Translations under genes and position numbers: made by a program
Assembly (NCBI GenBank): GCA_041392805.1
Contig: JAWKLJ010000002.1
Location: 1,441,001 to 1,505,000 of the forward strand
Source: Saprospiraceae bacterium
GTDB lineage: Bacteria; Bacteroidota; Bacteroidia; Chitinophagales; Saprospiraceae
DNA length: 64,000 nucleotides
Direction: 5' to 3'
Shown here: piece after piece, positions 34,118-42,918 of the stretch
How the letters are laid out: every line of letters starts with the position of its first letter
How positions within the stretch are numbered: the stretch's first letter is position 1
The notes under the pieces: model-generated
Databases searched by the model: none
What the model was told of the DNA's origin: nothing
Seen by the model: only the letters and a program-made list of their open reading frames with translations

Positions 34118-35504
34118 TTGGAATAGCGGTATCGATCCAAGCTTTGCTGATAAGGCCTGGGAAAATATGCGAAAGCAATTGGATGAGGCCATGCCTGTGG
34201 ATGAAAAACAGAAGAGACGCCCAATTGGCTGGTGGTGGGCAATTGGCTTTGCCTTGCTCCTAGCTGGCGCTGGCTGGTTTCTCTCAGGTAGCCCATCGCC
34301 TCAACTAGATGCCTTACCTATTTTGACGGCAGAACACAAAAAGGCCGTTGCCCAATTGCCTGAACCTATGCTTTCACCAGATATAAACCTTATTGAACAG
34401 GCGCCTGGCCATATCCAAGAGCAGGCTACGCCTAAACCGGAAATAACAAGGGCTATACAAAAAACTATCCAGCAGCAGTTTTCGGCAGCGTCCTCCCAGG
34501 CGACTAAAGTTTCACCCGAACGTCAACCTGCACACCCCACAAACGACTCAAAAGCAAACAAGGCGGTATTGACACCACTTGTTGCTCCTCCTCCAATTAC
34601 CGAGCAAAATAGTGCGCTAGCTGTAGCGTCGAATCCTCCGACAAACACGCCATCTGCCTCGTCGGCTCCACGCGAGCTTATCGCCGGAATAGCTGAAATT
34701 GACGGATTAGCCGCCAAACCATTGGCGACCCTTCCGCTTTCCTTTGAAAAGGCAATTACGCCGAATGTCAAAAATGCCCATTGGCTGCTAGAGACAGGTG
34801 TATCCAGTAGAAATTTGGACCAGTTGGATGGTTTTTTTGCCGGCATAGGTCATCAGTGGGGAATTGGACATAGCAAATGGCTGTTGGGAACGGGTTTGTA
34901 TTATCGCTTTCAACGCCTCCCTTTTGCAGCACAGCATATTGTGCAGGCGAATTTTTCTAATCCTTCCAGTCAGGAATTGGCGGATCAACAAGGGGCGCCT
35001 TTATTTAACGTTGATCCTGCCACCAATGAGTTGAGCTTTAAAGTCTCAAATGGGATTTCTATTCCCCTTTCTCAATTGTCGTTTGTTCAGAAATTACATT
35101 TGGTGGATATTCCCTTAACCGCGACCTATAAATTAGGGCCTAAATTTCATCTGCATTCCACTTTGCAAATGTCATACTTATGGAAGTCCTTTCTCGATTT
35201 TGACAATAGCCCTTCGAACGAAAGGAACTTGAACCAGGCTTTTGCCGGAGTTGATCCAAGTAGGTACTTCAATAGTGTGGGATGGTATAGTCATTCAGGT
35301 AAGGAGAGTATTGGCCAAAATCCTGGCGATTTTCAACGATGGCAACTAGGCGCCGCCTTAGGTTTGACCTACTATCCATCCAGTCACCTTGGTATTCGGG
35401 TACAATATAGAAGTAGTTTAGGGAATGTCTATCAATCTTTGGGCCTTCATGCCTATGATTATAGTTTGGGCACTTCCCTCACCTGGCGCTTTACCGGACG
35501 ATAA
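34107..35504 (+). CDS. Transenvelope protein: cytoplasmic segment, one TM, linker, outer-membrane barrel
   Basis: This 465-residue protein overlaps the sigma-factor gene by 11 nt. It has a 38-residue charged cytoplasmic start (NSGIDPSFADKAWENMRKQL), one transmembrane helix at 41-59 (WWWAIGFALLLAGAGWF), and a proline-, glutamine- and alanine-rich linker (about 60-225). The C-terminal half (about 230-465) has alternating beta-strands and ends in YSLGTSLTWRFTG, like an outer-membrane barrel. Position and N-terminus suggest an anti-sigma role; no zinc-binding anti-sigma motif is visible. If the barrel prediction holds, one chain links cytoplasm to outer membrane. Homologous layouts seem common in Bacteroidota but are uncharacterised. 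Confidence 0.75.
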   Translation: MQDNWNSGIDPSFADKAWENMRKQLDEAMPVDEKQKRRPIGWWWAIGFALLLAGAGWFLSGSPSPQLDALPILTAEHKKAVAQLPEPMLSPDINLIEQAPGHIQEQATPKPEITRAIQKTIQQQFSAASSQATKVSPERQPAHPTNDSKANKAVLTPLVAPPPITEQNSALAVASNPPTNTPSASSAPRELIAGIAEIDGLAAKPLATLPLSFEKAITPNVKNAHWLLETGVSSRNLDQLDGFFAGIGHQWGIGHSKWLLGTGLYYRFQRLPFAAQHIVQANFSNPSSQELADQQGAPLFNVDPATNELSFKVSNGISIPLSQLSFVQKLHLVDIPLTATYKLGPKFHLHSTLQMSYLWKSFLDFDNSPSNERNLNQAFAGVDPSRYFNSVGWYSHSGKESIGQNPGDFQRWQLGAALGLTYYPSSHLGIRVQYRSSLGNVYQSLGLHAYDYSLGTSLTWRFTGR

Positions 35505-35530
35505 ATTGATACAGCACGAAGTAATAACCT

Positions 35531-35800
35531 CCGCGCCCTCTGCTCCTCTGCGAATCTCTGTGTAGCTTAAAACCCTAGGAGGTGAATTACACGGAGTTAC
35601 ACAGAGGAGCGGAGTACGCGGAGAAAGAAATAAAACCCTCTGCGGCCTCTGCTCCTCCGCGAATCTCTGTGTAGCTTAAAAACCCAAGGCGTGTTGGTTA
35701 CACAGAGCTACACAGAGGAGCGGAGTACGCGGAGAAAATATAACCCCTCCGCACCCTCTGTCCCTCTGCGAATCTCTGTCTAGCTAAACCCTTAGGTGAG
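35531..35800. repeat. CTCTGCTCCTCTGCGAATCTCTGTGTAGC palindromic repeats
   Basis: Two complete units and one half unit of about 105 nt follow each other. Each has a left arm (CCTCTGCTCCTCTGCGAAT then CTCTGTGTAGCTTAAAACCC) and a right arm (TTACACAGAG.TACACAGAG then GAGCGGAGTACGCGGAGAAA) that are largely complementary, so each can fold as a long hairpin. The third copy has only the left arm. Units start near 35531, 35636 and 35744. The sequence between 35801 and 35943 is AT-rich with no gene. Confidence 0.8.
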
Positions 35801-35893
35801 GGCGCTTTAAATAATACCCACCCCCAATTAATTATTTTAAGCCATTTGAGCATCTAAAAGAAGAATTGTACGTTTAATATATCCTAGTAAAGC

Positions 35894-35901
35894 TATTTTT
35901 G
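35894..35901 (+). promoter_or_regulatory. TAnnTTTG box upstream of lipoprotein-rimM operon
   Basis: TATTTTTG fits the -7 consensus. A TTTA at 35873 is the best -33 candidate at 18-19 nt. The leader would be about 35 nt before the ATG at 35944. Confidence 0.45.
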
Positions 35902-35943
35902 ATCCCAATTTAAAACCTAATCAACAGCTAGAATGAATACGGT

Positions 35944-36705
35944 ATGAAACAAGCCATCCCCCTATTGTTAAGCCTTTCTTTTTTGCTTCACCTCTCTTGT
36001 AACAAACGAGAGATAGAAACACCCAATACGGATTTCGGATATGATTATTACCCTTTAAATGTAGGGCAATTTTGGGAATATACGGTCGATTCCATCATTT
36101 ACCGACCAGCCATTGGAGGCATAAGAAAGGATACTTTTCATTCTTTTTTGCGCGAAATAGTGGTGGACACCTTTCGGGATAATACTCAATTGCTCAACTT
36201 TAGGGTAGAGCAATTTACGCGGAGATCAGCAGACCTGCCCTGGCAAATCCGTAACGTTTTTACCATGGCCCGGGATGAGATCAATGCCTTTAGAGTAGAA
36301 GACAACTTGCGTTTCGTCAAAATGGTTTTTCCAGTTAAAGTTGATAAACATTGGAGTGGAACGAATTATTTTGATGAATTAACGGAGGTGGTGGTAGGAG
36401 GGAACAAACTGGAAATGTTTAAAGGTTGGGAATCTACTATAATGAGTGACTCAGAAACCGTCCAGACGGGAGGCCTAGGTTTCGATGCGGTCCTCAAAAT
36501 ACAAATTGCCGATTTTAATTCTTTTATTGAATCGAGGGAAGGAGTAGAATACTATGCCAAAAATGTAGGCCTGGTTTCCAGAAGTATTGCTATTTTTGAC
36601 ACCCAATGCCAGATTTGTTGCAATGGCGATTGCGGCGACCTGGCTTGGGAAGATAAAGTAGAAGAGGGCTTCCGTTTGGAGCAACGTTTAATCAGGCACA
36701 ATTAG
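35944..36705 (+). CDS. Lipoprotein of unknown function
   Basis: This 253-residue protein has a signal peptide and lipobox-like LHLSC with Cys19. The mature start (DYYPLNVGQFWEYTVDS) is a pattern seen in many uncharacterised Bacteroidota lipoproteins that form a lipocalin-like or beta-sandwich domain. Near the C-terminus lies a cysteine-rich patch (CQICCNGDCGD, four cysteines) that could form disulfides or bind metal. Its stop codon is 2 nt before the rimM start, so the two are co-transcribed, although no functional link is evident. Confidence 0.7.
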   Translation: MKQAIPLLLSLSFLLHLSCNKREIETPNTDFGYDYYPLNVGQFWEYTVDSIIYRPAIGGIRKDTFHSFLREIVVDTFRDNTQLLNFRVEQFTRRSADLPWQIRNVFTMARDEINAFRVEDNLRFVKMVFPVKVDKHWSGTNYFDELTEVVVGGNKLEMFKGWESTIMSDSETVQTGGLGFDAVLKIQIADFNSFIESREGVEYYAKNVGLVSRSIAIFDTQCQICCNGDCGDLAWEDKVEEGFRLEQRLIRHN

Positions 36706-36707
36706 GT

Positions 36708-37232
36708 ATGGCAAAAAAAGTATGGATTGAGGTTGGTAAACTAGGTAAAACCTTTGGCTTTAATGGCTCCCTGAAATTGGATGTTGATGATCGTCAACTC
36801 CCCGTGCTTCAGGCTGCTGAGTTCGTTTTTATTGAAACTGCTGGGAATAAAACACCCTATTTTGTCAGTGAAATTATTGATGGTAATCCATTGACCATCA
36901 AATTAGAAGATATCGACTCCAAAGAAACGGCTCAAATCCTGTCTGGCCAAAAACTATACCTGGAAAGCCTCGTTGCTTCATCCCCCAAAGAAAAAAAATT
37001 AAAGGAAATAAGCCATTTAAGCGAACTAATTGGCTTCCATTTACAAGATGAATTAATGGGGCCAGTCGGCGAAATCATAGATGTTTATGAATTGCCCCAA
37101 CAATGGCTGGCTGCTGTCAATTACCAGGAAAAAGAAATTCTTATCCCTCTAAACGACCAATTCATCACCGCTATTGATGAAACCCAACAACTTATTCATA
37201 CCAAGTTACCTGAAGGTTTACTTGACCTATAG
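36708..37232 (+). CDS. rimM: Ribosome maturation factor RimM
   Basis: This 174-residue cytoplasmic protein assists late maturation of the 30S subunit by binding S19. The N-terminal RimM domain opens with VGKLGKTFGFNGSLKL, the family signature G-K-x-x-x-x-x-G-x-x-G. The C-terminal PRC-barrel-like domain contains LIGFHLQDELMGPVGEI and ILIPLND. The usual partners trmD, rpsP and rplS are not adjacent; instead a lipoprotein gene precedes it by 2 nt. Purine-rich repeats begin directly after the stop codon. Confidence 0.9.
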   Translation: MAKKVWIEVGKLGKTFGFNGSLKLDVDDRQLPVLQAAEFVFIETAGNKTPYFVSEIIDGNPLTIKLEDIDSKETAQILSGQKLYLESLVASSPKEKKLKEISHLSELIGFHLQDELMGPVGEIIDVYELPQQWLAAVNYQEKEILIPLNDQFITAIDETQQLIHTKLPEGLLDL

Positions 37233-37233
37233 G

Positions 37234-37679
37234 CTTTCCGACTTTCTGGCTAAATGCGAAGTGCGAAGTCGGAAGTGGGAAACTTGTGCTCCTGAGCCTT
37301 TCCGACTTTCTGGCTAAGTGCGAAGTGCGAAATCGGAAGTGGGAAACTTGTGCTCCTGAGCCTTTTCGACTTCCGACTTCCGACTTCTCCCTTTCCGACT
37401 TTCTGGCTAAGTGCGAAGTACGAAGTCGGAAGTGGGAAACTTGTGCTCCTGAGCCTTTCCGACTTCCGACTTCCCCTTTCCGACTTTCTGGCTAAGTGCG
37501 AAGTGCGAAATCGGAAGTGGGAAACAGTGCTCCTGAGGCTTTTCGACTTCCGACTTCCCCCTTTCCGACTTTCTTGCTAAATGCGAAGTGCGAAATCGGA
37601 AGTGGGAAACTTGTGCTCCTGAGCCTTTCCGACTTCCGACTTCCGACTTCCCGACTTCCGACTTTCCCCCTTCCCCCTT
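37234..37679. repeat. Five-unit direct-repeat array
   Basis: Units starting with CTTTCCGACTTTCTGGCTAA begin at 37234, 37298, 37391, 37476 and 37561 (spacing 64, 93, 85 and 85 nt). Each continues with GTGCGAAGTGCGAA, then GTCGGAAGTGGGAAACTTG and TGCTCCTGAGC. The longer units add extra CGACTTCCGACTTCC blocks. The pyrimidine start and the purine part are complementary, so every unit can form a hairpin. The array fills the gap between convergent rimM and udk. It is not a CRISPR array because the intervals are themselves repeats. Confidence 0.85.
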
Positions 37680-38309
37680 TCACCCTTTCTCTTTTTTCAC
37701 CAAACAAGCTTCAAAAAATCCCGTAAGCACCTTCAATCCCATATCGAAGCCAATATTATTATTGATAATGAGGTCCGCTTCTTCAATATAAGGTTTAATA
37801 TATTTTTCGAAGGTAGGCAATACATGGTGTTCATAGCGATAAAGTACATCTTCTAAGGGATAATTTCGCTCGACCCGATCCCTTTTGATCCTTCGGATAA
37901 CCTTTAGGTTCTCTTTAGCGTGGAGGAAAACTTTCAGGTCCAACAAATTTCTGATTTTCTTGTAGTGAAAAACGAAAATGCCTTCTACGATCAGGATTGG
38001 CGCTGGTTTAAAGGTCAGGATATCCGGTTTTACTTTGGTGTTGTTAAAGGTGTATTCTTGCCGCTGTACTATTTCTCCGGCGATCAACCTTTGGATGTCC
38101 TTAAAAAAAGCTTTTTTATTGATAGAACCAGGCAAGTCAAAATTTTCGATACCATTGTTATCTATGAACTGTTTGCTCATAGGATAGTAATAGTCATCTT
38201 GAGAAATGACACAAATGGCTTGTTCATCAAATTGCTCCCTGAGTTGTTTGATAAACGTTGTTTTACCAGACCCGCTACCGCCGGTTATTCCTATAATAAG
38301 TGGCTTCAT
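37680..38309 (-). CDS. udk: Uridine kinase
   Basis: This 209-residue cytoplasmic kinase phosphorylates uridine and cytidine in pyrimidine salvage. The P-loop GITGGSGSGKTT lies at residues 7-18. Then come QDDYYYPMS with the catalytic aspartate, NFDLPGSI, and the RRIKRD lid arginines. The ATG at 38309 gives the usual start; an upstream TTG at 38330 is less likely. It is divergent from a concentrative nucleoside transporter gene, which fits a shared salvage role. A TATTTTTG box precedes it. Confidence 0.92.
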   Translation of the reverse strand: MKPLIIGITGGSGSGKTTFIKQLREQFDEQAICVISQDDYYYPMSKQFIDNNGIENFDLPGSINKKAFFKDIQRLIAGEIVQRQEYTFNNTKVKPDILTFKPAPILIVEGIFVFHYKKIRNLLDLKVFLHAKENLKVIRRIKRDRVERNYPLEDVLYRYEHHVLPTFEKYIKPYIEEADLIINNNIGFDMGLKVLTGFFEACLVKKEKG

Positions 38310-38327
38310 TTGTTTGGCATTAAGCGG

Positions 38328-38335
38328 CAAAAATA
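38328..38335 (-). promoter_or_regulatory. TAnnTTTG box upstream of udk
   Basis: On the minus strand this reads TATTTTTG. A TTTTTT tract at 38358-38353 lies 17-19 nt upstream and can serve as the -33 element. If the promoter is real, the message is nearly leaderless with respect to ATG 38309. Confidence 0.45.
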
Positions 38336-38366
38336 TAAATATTATCCCCTAGAAAAAACTATAGGG

Positions 38367-38395
38367 TTGAACATCCTATTTTTTCCTTACATTTG
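38367..38395 (+). promoter_or_regulatory. Bacteroidota-type promoter for nucleoside transporter
   Basis: TTG at 38367-38369, an 18-nt spacer and TACATTTG at 38388-38395 match the consensus. The ATG at 38416 follows, leaving a leader of about 14 nt. Confidence 0.65.
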
Positions 38396-38415
38396 GTGGA
38401 AACTACTATACAAAA

Positions 38416-39744
38416 ATGGATTTTTTTATAGACCTTTTTAGAGGAATCTTGGCTATTGCTTCCCTTATTGGTATTTGTTACTTGTTGAGTAATAATCGAA
38501 AAGCCATCGATTGGCGATTAGTTGGCGGTGGTTTATTCCTGCAATTGTTTTTAGCCATAGCTATCCTCAAAGTACCTTTTGTAAGTACTATTTTTGACTG
38601 GATAGCCAAAGGTTTTCAGCAAATTTTGGCTTTTACAGCTGCTGGTGCAAAGTTTATTTTTGATCCAATGATCACCAATACCGGTACCTTCGGCTATATT
38701 TTCGCCTTCCAGGTATTGCCGACCATTGTATTTTTTTCTGCCTTTTCTGCCATCTTATACTACTTTGGTATTTTGCAAAAAGTGGTATACGGCTTGTCCT
38801 GGCTCATGAATCGAACGATGGGCTTGTCGGGCCCCGAAAGTTTAGCTGCGGCAGCCAATGTATTTATTGGTCAGACCGAGGCCCCTTTGGTGGTGAAACC
38901 TTACCTGGAGGGTATGACCAAGTCAGAGATGCTTTGCCTTATGACTGGAGGCATGGCAACCATTGCTGGTGGTGTTTTTGCTGCCTATATTGGATTTTTG
39001 GGCGGCGATGATCCCGAAAAACAATTGTACTTTGCCAAACATTTATTGACCGCTTCTATTATATCAGCTCCTGCCGCAATTGTCGCAGCAAAAATCCTGT
39101 TTCCCGAGTTAGAAAAGAAGTCGATTAAAGAACAAACCAAGATGATGGATGATGGCTCCGCTAATATGTTGGATGCCATTTCGAAGGGGACAACCGATGG
39201 ACTGAGGCTGGCCATCAATGTTGGGGCCATGTTATTGGTATTTACGGCCTTGATTGCCATGCTTAATTCCATTTTTTCTGGCACGACAGATGGCATAAAT
39301 TCCATTTTTATAGGCTTATTTGGAGATGGGGTAGGGGATTGGAATAATTCCATTGCCGAAGCCACCAATCAACGTTTCGAGGGTTTCACTTTTACGTATT
39401 TATTGGGCCTCGTTTTTGCACCCGTCGCCTGGTTACTAGGCACACCCATGCAAGATATTACCGTTATTGGCCAGCTCCTCGGCCAAAAAACCGTAATCAA
39501 TGAATTTTTTGCCTATGCTCAATTGAATGATTTGAAAGATACCCTTCATCCAAAATCACTGATTATTGCTACCTATGCGCTTTGCGGCTTTTCCAATTTT
39601 GCCTCCATTGGCATCCAAATTGGTGGCATTGGCGCCATTGCACCCGGGCAAAGGAAAACCTTGACAGAGTTAGGGCTGAAGGCCTTGATTGGCGGTACAA
39701 TTGCCTGCTTTATGACCGCCGCTTTTGCTAGCTTCTTAGTTTAG
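38416..39744 (+). CDS. Concentrative nucleoside transporter (NupC/CNT family)
   Basis: This 442-residue inner-membrane symporter takes up nucleosides using a sodium or proton gradient. It shows the CNT pattern of an N-terminal helix set, the gate-like central region (GFLGG, AANVFIGQTEAPLVVKPY with the substrate-binding QTE), and the C-terminal CGFSNFASIGIQIGG signature. About 9-10 hydrophobic segments are present. It is divergently paired with udk, which supports a pyrimidine salvage role. Its ion cannot be decided from sequence alone. Confidence 0.93.
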   Translation: MDFFIDLFRGILAIASLIGICYLLSNNRKAIDWRLVGGGLFLQLFLAIAILKVPFVSTIFDWIAKGFQQILAFTAAGAKFIFDPMITNTGTFGYIFAFQVLPTIVFFSAFSAILYYFGILQKVVYGLSWLMNRTMGLSGPESLAAAANVFIGQTEAPLVVKPYLEGMTKSEMLCLMTGGMATIAGGVFAAYIGFLGGDDPEKQLYFAKHLLTASIISAPAAIVAAKILFPELEKKSIKEQTKMMDDGSANMLDAISKGTTDGLRLAINVGAMLLVFTALIAMLNSIFSGTTDGINSIFIGLFGDGVGDWNNSIAEATNQRFEGFTFTYLLGLVFAPVAWLLGTPMQDITVIGQLLGQKTVINEFFAYAQLNDLKDTLHPKSLIIATYALCGFSNFASIGIQIGGIGAIAPGQRKTLTELGLKALIGGTIACFMTAAFASFLV

Positions 39745-39785
39745 GGGCCGGCGGAGAATAACTGGGAGAGGGGGGTATTTTGTAC

Positions 39786-40889
39786 CTAATGCTTTTTCAA
39801 CCAATGTTTCACAACAGGCGTAACGGTAAAACGCACATGTTTAAACCGTTCGGGTGGTGTTGTTTTTAAAGCGTCTTGCAATTTGAGAATGGCAGGGCGA
39901 AAATCCACACCTTTATTCATAAACTGCTCATCAATAGCCCGAAGCAGGCGTTCAATGCCAAAATGCTCAAAATGCCAATCTTGTAGGTCATTGCTATCTT
40001 TAATTAGCTTGTGAATTTCATCGGCAAGTCTCAAAATGCTACGATTTAAAGGATCAAGAAACTTTTCGGGATGGTCTACTTTATTCCCGTCCAAAAACGT
40101 ATAGGTTTTCGTATGGTAATGTTCGTTTTCTAACAATTTCAAGAGTTGATCTTCCCAATCGGGTTTTTCTTTGATTTTTGCGAGGGCAGCCGAGCGTATA
40201 TCTTCGTCATGAAAACGCCCTGTAAGAGCAATGATATTCAAAATAGCGTCTGTCGGTTTTTGTTCTGCAATGTATGTTAAATGCTCGTCATGTCGTTTTT
40301 TGTCTCTGTTTTGAAGGTCTTCTATTTGTGCTTGTTGTTGTTTTGCAGACATTTTTAACCATCCAAATAACAAGCCCAAACTCATCATAGCGGAGACGAC
40401 AAAACCAATCATTAACGGTATTTTATATATATTAGGCAATACACTTACCCTTAATTCTGAATTTAAAAGATAGAAATAAGGTATAAACATCAATAAAGGT
40501 ATCCACACTTGTCCATGACCGACCGACAACCAACGGATAAACGGTGAAAACTCGCCTTCATGCCATTCCCATTTGAAGGCTACGCAGGCAAAGGTTGCAG
40601 CAGCCATACAAAGCCACCCCGCCCCTATTATGAAAAAGCGAGGACCACCAACCCAATCAAAACCACCTTTATTGGCAACAGAAATGGTTAAAACTAAACT
40701 ACTGATGGCAAAGCCCAGGCCCAATGCTACAATCGCCAAACCGTAGCCCATGCCTCCTTCACCGGACATACGCGGTTCTGAAAAATTGACAAAAAATAAG
40801 CCCATCCAGAAAACAAGGCTGAATCCGAAGAAAATATAGCCAATCATTAGCGTTATTGGTTTTAGAAAATTAATAAATAACCACCCCAT
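39786..40889 (-). CDS. Membrane protein of unknown function
   Basis: This 367-residue protein is not recognised. It has about five hydrophobic segments in the N-terminal half (roughly residues 8-32, 45-68, 78-100, 120-140 and 150-175). A charged, helical cytoplasmic-type C-terminal half follows (QQQAQIEDLQNRDKKRHDE, a probable coiled coil, then repeated Leu-rich helices). The chosen ATG at 40889 overlaps the end of the prolyl oligopeptidase gene by 20 nt, which suggests translational coupling; ATG 40847 is an alternative. A frame open to 40973 runs through the peptidase gene and is not believed. Confidence 0.6.
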   Translation of the reverse strand: MGWLFINFLKPITLMIGYIFFGFSLVFWMGLFFVNFSEPRMSGEGGMGYGLAIVALGLGFAISSLVLTISVANKGGFDWVGGPRFFIIGAGWLCMAAATFACVAFKWEWHEGEFSPFIRWLSVGHGQVWIPLLMFIPYFYLLNSELRVSVLPNIYKIPLMIGFVVSAMMSLGLLFGWLKMSAKQQQAQIEDLQNRDKKRHDEHLTYIAEQKPTDAILNIIALTGRFHDEDIRSAALAKIKEKPDWEDQLLKLLENEHYHTKTYTFLDGNKVDHPEKFLDPLNRSILRLADEIHKLIKDSNDLQDWHFEHFGIERLLRAIDEQFMNKGVDFRPAILKLQDALKTTPPERFKHVRFTVTPVVKHWLKKH

Positions 40890-42918
40890 TCGTATTATAG
40901 AAAAAGAAAGCCCATCGATCAGCCTGTTCTTCAATAATTTTCGAAATCGGCGTACCCGCCCCATGGCCAGCATCCGTTTCTATCCGGATTAAAACCGGGT
41001 TTTCGCCTTGCTGAACATACTGTAATTGGGCAGCAAACTTGAAGGAATGTGCAGGCACAACCCGATCATCATGATCCCCCGTTGTGATCAAGGTTGCAGG
41101 GTAAGATACCCCTTCCTTTAGGCAGTGTAGCGGCGAATAGGCATAAAGGACCTTGAATTGCGCTGGATCAGAGCTACTCCCATATTCCGGTATCCAGGCC
41201 CTGCCGATGGTAAACAGATGAAAACGCAGCATATCCAGCACACCTACAGCCGGAAAGGCCACCTGAAAAAGCAATGGCTGCTGGGTCATACACGCCCCTA
41301 CCAGCAAACCGCCATTGGATCCTCCAGCAATCGCCAATTTGCTGGAAGAGGTATATTTTTCTTCGATCAAGTAATTTGCAGCTGCGATAAAATCATCAAA
41401 AACGTTTTGCTTTTTTTCCAGCATGCCTGCCCGATGCCATTCTTCTCCATATTCTCCTCCACCTCTCAAATTCGGCATGGCGAACACCCCGCCGTTCTCC
41501 AGCAAAATGAGGCGGGTAGAACTAAAACTAGGCGTAAGGCTGATGTTAAAACCGCCATAAGCATACAGATAGGTCGGGTTATTGCCATCCAATAACAACC
41601 CTTTCTTATGTACCAAAAACATTGGAATGGATGTCCCATCTTTGCTTTTGTAAAACACCTGCCGCTCTTCGTAATCGCTTGGACTAAATTGTAGATCGGC
41701 CACAAAAAAAGGCGTAGAAACACCACTTGCTATATCATATTTGAAAATGGTATTTGGATACATGAAGGAAGTAAAGGTGTAAAAAAGAATCTTGTCTTCC
41801 TTTTTTCCCCGGAAACCTCCTGCACTTCCAAGCCCCGGTAGCTTGATTTCCTGTTGCTTACTCCCATCGTATTCCATCTGGATATACCGATCCGTGGCAT
41901 CCTTTAAGTAATTGGCAAAAAGCTTCCCTCCGCCAGTTGTCACGGTTTGTAATAAGTCTTCGCATTCGGGAAGAATCTCCTCCCAGTTCTCCTGGTCTGG
42001 TTTTGCCAAATCAATTAGGACTAGTCTATATTTTGGCGCACCAATATCCGTCAGTACCCAAAATTTCCCCTCCTTGTGGTCAATGATGTAGCTCTTGTGG
42101 TTGGTTCCAGGAAAAAGCAAGGTAAACGAATCCGTTGTCCCTAGCTTTTTATAATAGGTACTAAATCCATCGGTCCCAGGCGTTGCATTTAGCAGGAGGT
42201 ATTGCTTGTCTTCGGTGATATAGGTATAGTGATTGTAATCCGGGTGTTCAGCATCTTCATAAATCAAAATATCTTCCGATTGATCCGTACCCAATTGGTG
42301 ATAATATACTTGGTGGTTTTTGTTTTTTCCTGTTCGCTTGGAGCTGCCATTTGGCGCGGGATAGCGACTATAAAAGATGCCGTCCTTATACCAAGAAGCG
42401 CCGGAAAACTTAACCCATTTAATGACATCCGTACATTTTTTTTGCGTAGCAATTTCCATCAGGTGAATTTCCTGCCAGTCGAGTCCTGCTTCGGCAATAG
42501 CGTAGGCCACATATTTATTATCTTCCGAAAAACTCAGCAAATTAATAGCGGTGGTTCCTTCTTTAGAATAATCATTTGGATCAATAAAAACAGCAGGCTC
42601 TCCGTCAAGCCCTTTTTGAAAATAGATGACTGCCTGATTTTGTAGCCCATCATTTTTATAAAAAAAGTAGTAATCCCCGGCTCGGAAGGGAGACGAATAA
42701 CGGGCATAATTCATTAAACTGGACAGACGGTCGGCAATCTTTTGTCGGTAGGGGATTTGGGAAAGATAATTCGCAGTGACCAGGTTTTGTTCCTTTACCC
42801 AGGCGCTTACCTCGGGCGCCATATCGTCTTCCAACCAACGATAAGGGTCTGTTATATTTACACCATGGTAGTTATCCGTCTGATTAATGCGATCGGTGAG
42901 GGGGTAAGAAATGTTCAT
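40870..42918 (-). CDS. Prolyl oligopeptidase (S9A family)
   Basis: This 682-residue peptidase cleaves short peptides after proline. The N-terminal beta-propeller opens with PYRWLEDD, and the alpha/beta-hydrolase domain follows. The active site is Ser534 in GGSNGGLL, with an aspartate in GDHDDRVVP (about residue 622) and a histidine in DAGHGAG (about 654). No signal peptide is visible, so it is probably cytoplasmic, unlike many Bacteroidota relatives that carry one. The length is normal. The membrane-protein gene downstream overlaps its end. Confidence 0.95.
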   Translation of the reverse strand: MNISYPLTDRINQTDNYHGVNITDPYRWLEDDMAPEVSAWVKEQNLVTANYLSQIPYRQKIADRLSSLMNYARYSSPFRAGDYYFFYKNDGLQNQAVIYFQKGLDGEPAVFIDPNDYSKEGTTAINLLSFSEDNKYVAYAIAEAGLDWQEIHLMEIATQKKCTDVIKWVKFSGASWYKDGIFYSRYPAPNGSSKRTGKNKNHQVYYHQLGTDQSEDILIYEDAEHPDYNHYTYITEDKQYLLLNATPGTDGFSTYYKKLGTTDSFTLLFPGTNHKSYIIDHKEGKFWVLTDIGAPKYRLVLIDLAKPDQENWEEILPECEDLLQTVTTGGGKLFANYLKDATDRYIQMEYDGSKQQEIKLPGLGSAGGFRGKKEDKILFYTFTSFMYPNTIFKYDIASGVSTPFFVADLQFSPSDYEERQVFYKSKDGTSIPMFLVHKKGLLLDGNNPTYLYAYGGFNISLTPSFSSTRLILLENGGVFAMPNLRGGGEYGEEWHRAGMLEKKQNVFDDFIAAANYLIEEKYTSSSKLAIAGGSNGGLLVGACMTQQPLLFQVAFPAVGVLDMLRFHLFTIGRAWIPEYGSSSDPAQFKVLYAYSPLHCLKEGVSYPATLITTGDHDDRVVPAHSFKFAAQLQYVQQGENPVLIRIETDAGHGAGTPISKIIEEQADRWAFFFYNTNGVVIY

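Noticed and set aside
37234..37679. Possible CRISPR array (regularly repeated units)
   Set aside because: The intervals between repeats are themselves made of the same repeat blocks, unit length varies from 64 to 93 nt, and no cas genes are present.
37286..37791. Several 66-76-codon frames in the array after rimM
   Set aside because: They are translations of the direct repeats (FRLPTSDFP-type periodic peptides) in different frames and on both strands.
40890..40973. N-terminal extension of the 39786-40889 membrane protein
   Set aside because: The extra 28 codons lie entirely inside the prolyl oligopeptidase gene and add an implausible basic start. ATG 40889 precedes the first hydrophobic segment.
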